A stretch of DNA of 64,000 nt from Symbiodinium kawagutii (taxonomy: Eukaryota > Sar > Dinophyceae > Suessiales > Symbiodiniaceae), in the NCBI GenBank assembly GCA_009767595.1, contig VSDK01022078.1, positions 360,649 through 424,648 of the forward strand, read 5' to 3'. Both the position numbers and the translations under genes were made by a program. Positions 63,618 through 64,000 of this stretch are shown piece after piece. The stretch's first letter is position 1; each line of letters opens with the position of its first letter. The notes beneath the pieces are model-generated. The model was not told the DNA's origin and made no database searches. It saw only the letters and a list, made by a program, of their open reading frames with translations.

Positions 63618-64000
63618 GTGAGCTGCTCAGGGTTATGCTGGGGTCGGCATCCTTAGGGTTCCTGGCAGTGAAGCGTCAGCCAAGCGGTAGTTTGATGGAG
63701 GTTCTCCATGGTTCTCCGTGGTTCTCCCTCCTCATTTCCCCTATCTTCGAAGGATATGGGGACACAAGCAGGTCGATCTTTAGGCCCAACGCCTGCCTAC
63801 CCCCAAATGGAACGGGAGCACGTGGGCATACGCCTGTCATAGTAGTCCCTTGGTGCTATCAAACCCAGGATGCGATTAGCACTTGGCCTGAAACCTGGGC
63901 AGAGTGGCATCCGCGTTCGAAAAGTGGAACCCGCCTCAAACGCCCGCAAGGCAGGGCATGACTCGCTTGGACGTAGCCCTCGAAGTTAGTTGTTGGCTCA
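63618..64000 (+). other. right edge; Deg protease continuation unresolved
   Basis: A block at about 63630-63684 after GCTCAG reads GYAGVGILRVPGSEASAKR, similar to the TGVLVxxVxPxSEA stretch of Deg PDZ regions. Its phase does not fit the donor I assigned at 63618. Nothing else is callable before the window ends. Confidence 0.35.

Noticed and set aside
1..64000. CRISPR arrays, bacterial promoters, Shine-Dalgarno sites, rRNA genes
   Set aside because: None seen. No regularly spaced repeats with unique spacers; exon-intron structure marks the sequence as eukaryotic.

Overview
The window looks like nuclear DNA of a dinoflagellate, most likely from the Symbiodiniaceae/Suessiales side. Four things point there. 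Genes are split into short GC-richer exons by AT-rich, simple-repeat-filled introns. Exon joins that keep a conserved domain in frame use GT, GC and GA donors with AG acceptors usually followed by G. Heptatricopeptide-repeat (HPR) organellar RNA-binding proteins and ubiquitin-like plus RCC1-like repeat proteins, both typical of this group, are present. The intronless RCC1-like gene has a degraded spliced-leader end just upstream of its ATG. Two runs of N show this is a draft assembly.

Best-supported genes, left to right (nearly all + strand): the 3' part of a multicopy dinoflagellate family protein (1-1698); an eight-exon HPR protein with one puzzling in-frame TAG (2613-8046); an intronless UBL/RCC1-repeat protein (14952-16457); an unidentified multi-exon gene (about 20451-22309); a small La-motif protein (22539-23636) followed 43 bp later by a seven-exon PLP-dependent class I/II aminotransferase (23680-26155); a RING-H2 finger protein in three short exons (35355-36224); an unidentified gene crossing an assembly gap (37377-38788); fragments of a second HPR gene (53754-55395); an unidentified three-exon gene end (57471-58070); and a DEG9-like HtrA serine protease running to the right end (60917-63617). 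Between these lie many single exons with good codon structure and plausible splice sites that I cannot name. Much of the rest is low-complexity TGATGG/TTAATGG-type sequence and microsatellites.

The most interesting feature is a set of short (80-120 bp) terminal-inverted-repeat elements that look like introners, meaning transposable elements that create introns. Family A (7 copies) has inverted repeats GGCTATGGGTCAA/TTGACCCATAGCC whose tips are themselves a GC donor and an AG acceptor in either orientation; in two places the element lies between two coding blocks that join in frame. Family B (TIR GTTTCTCAA) has one copy flanked by a 9-bp duplication whose GT and AG serve as splice sites; removal joins two open frames. 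Family C carries a conserved GGTTGACTAAC...TTCATAG|GGG block resembling branch point plus acceptor. All exon boundaries were set by reading frame and motif alignment by eye, without transcript evidence.
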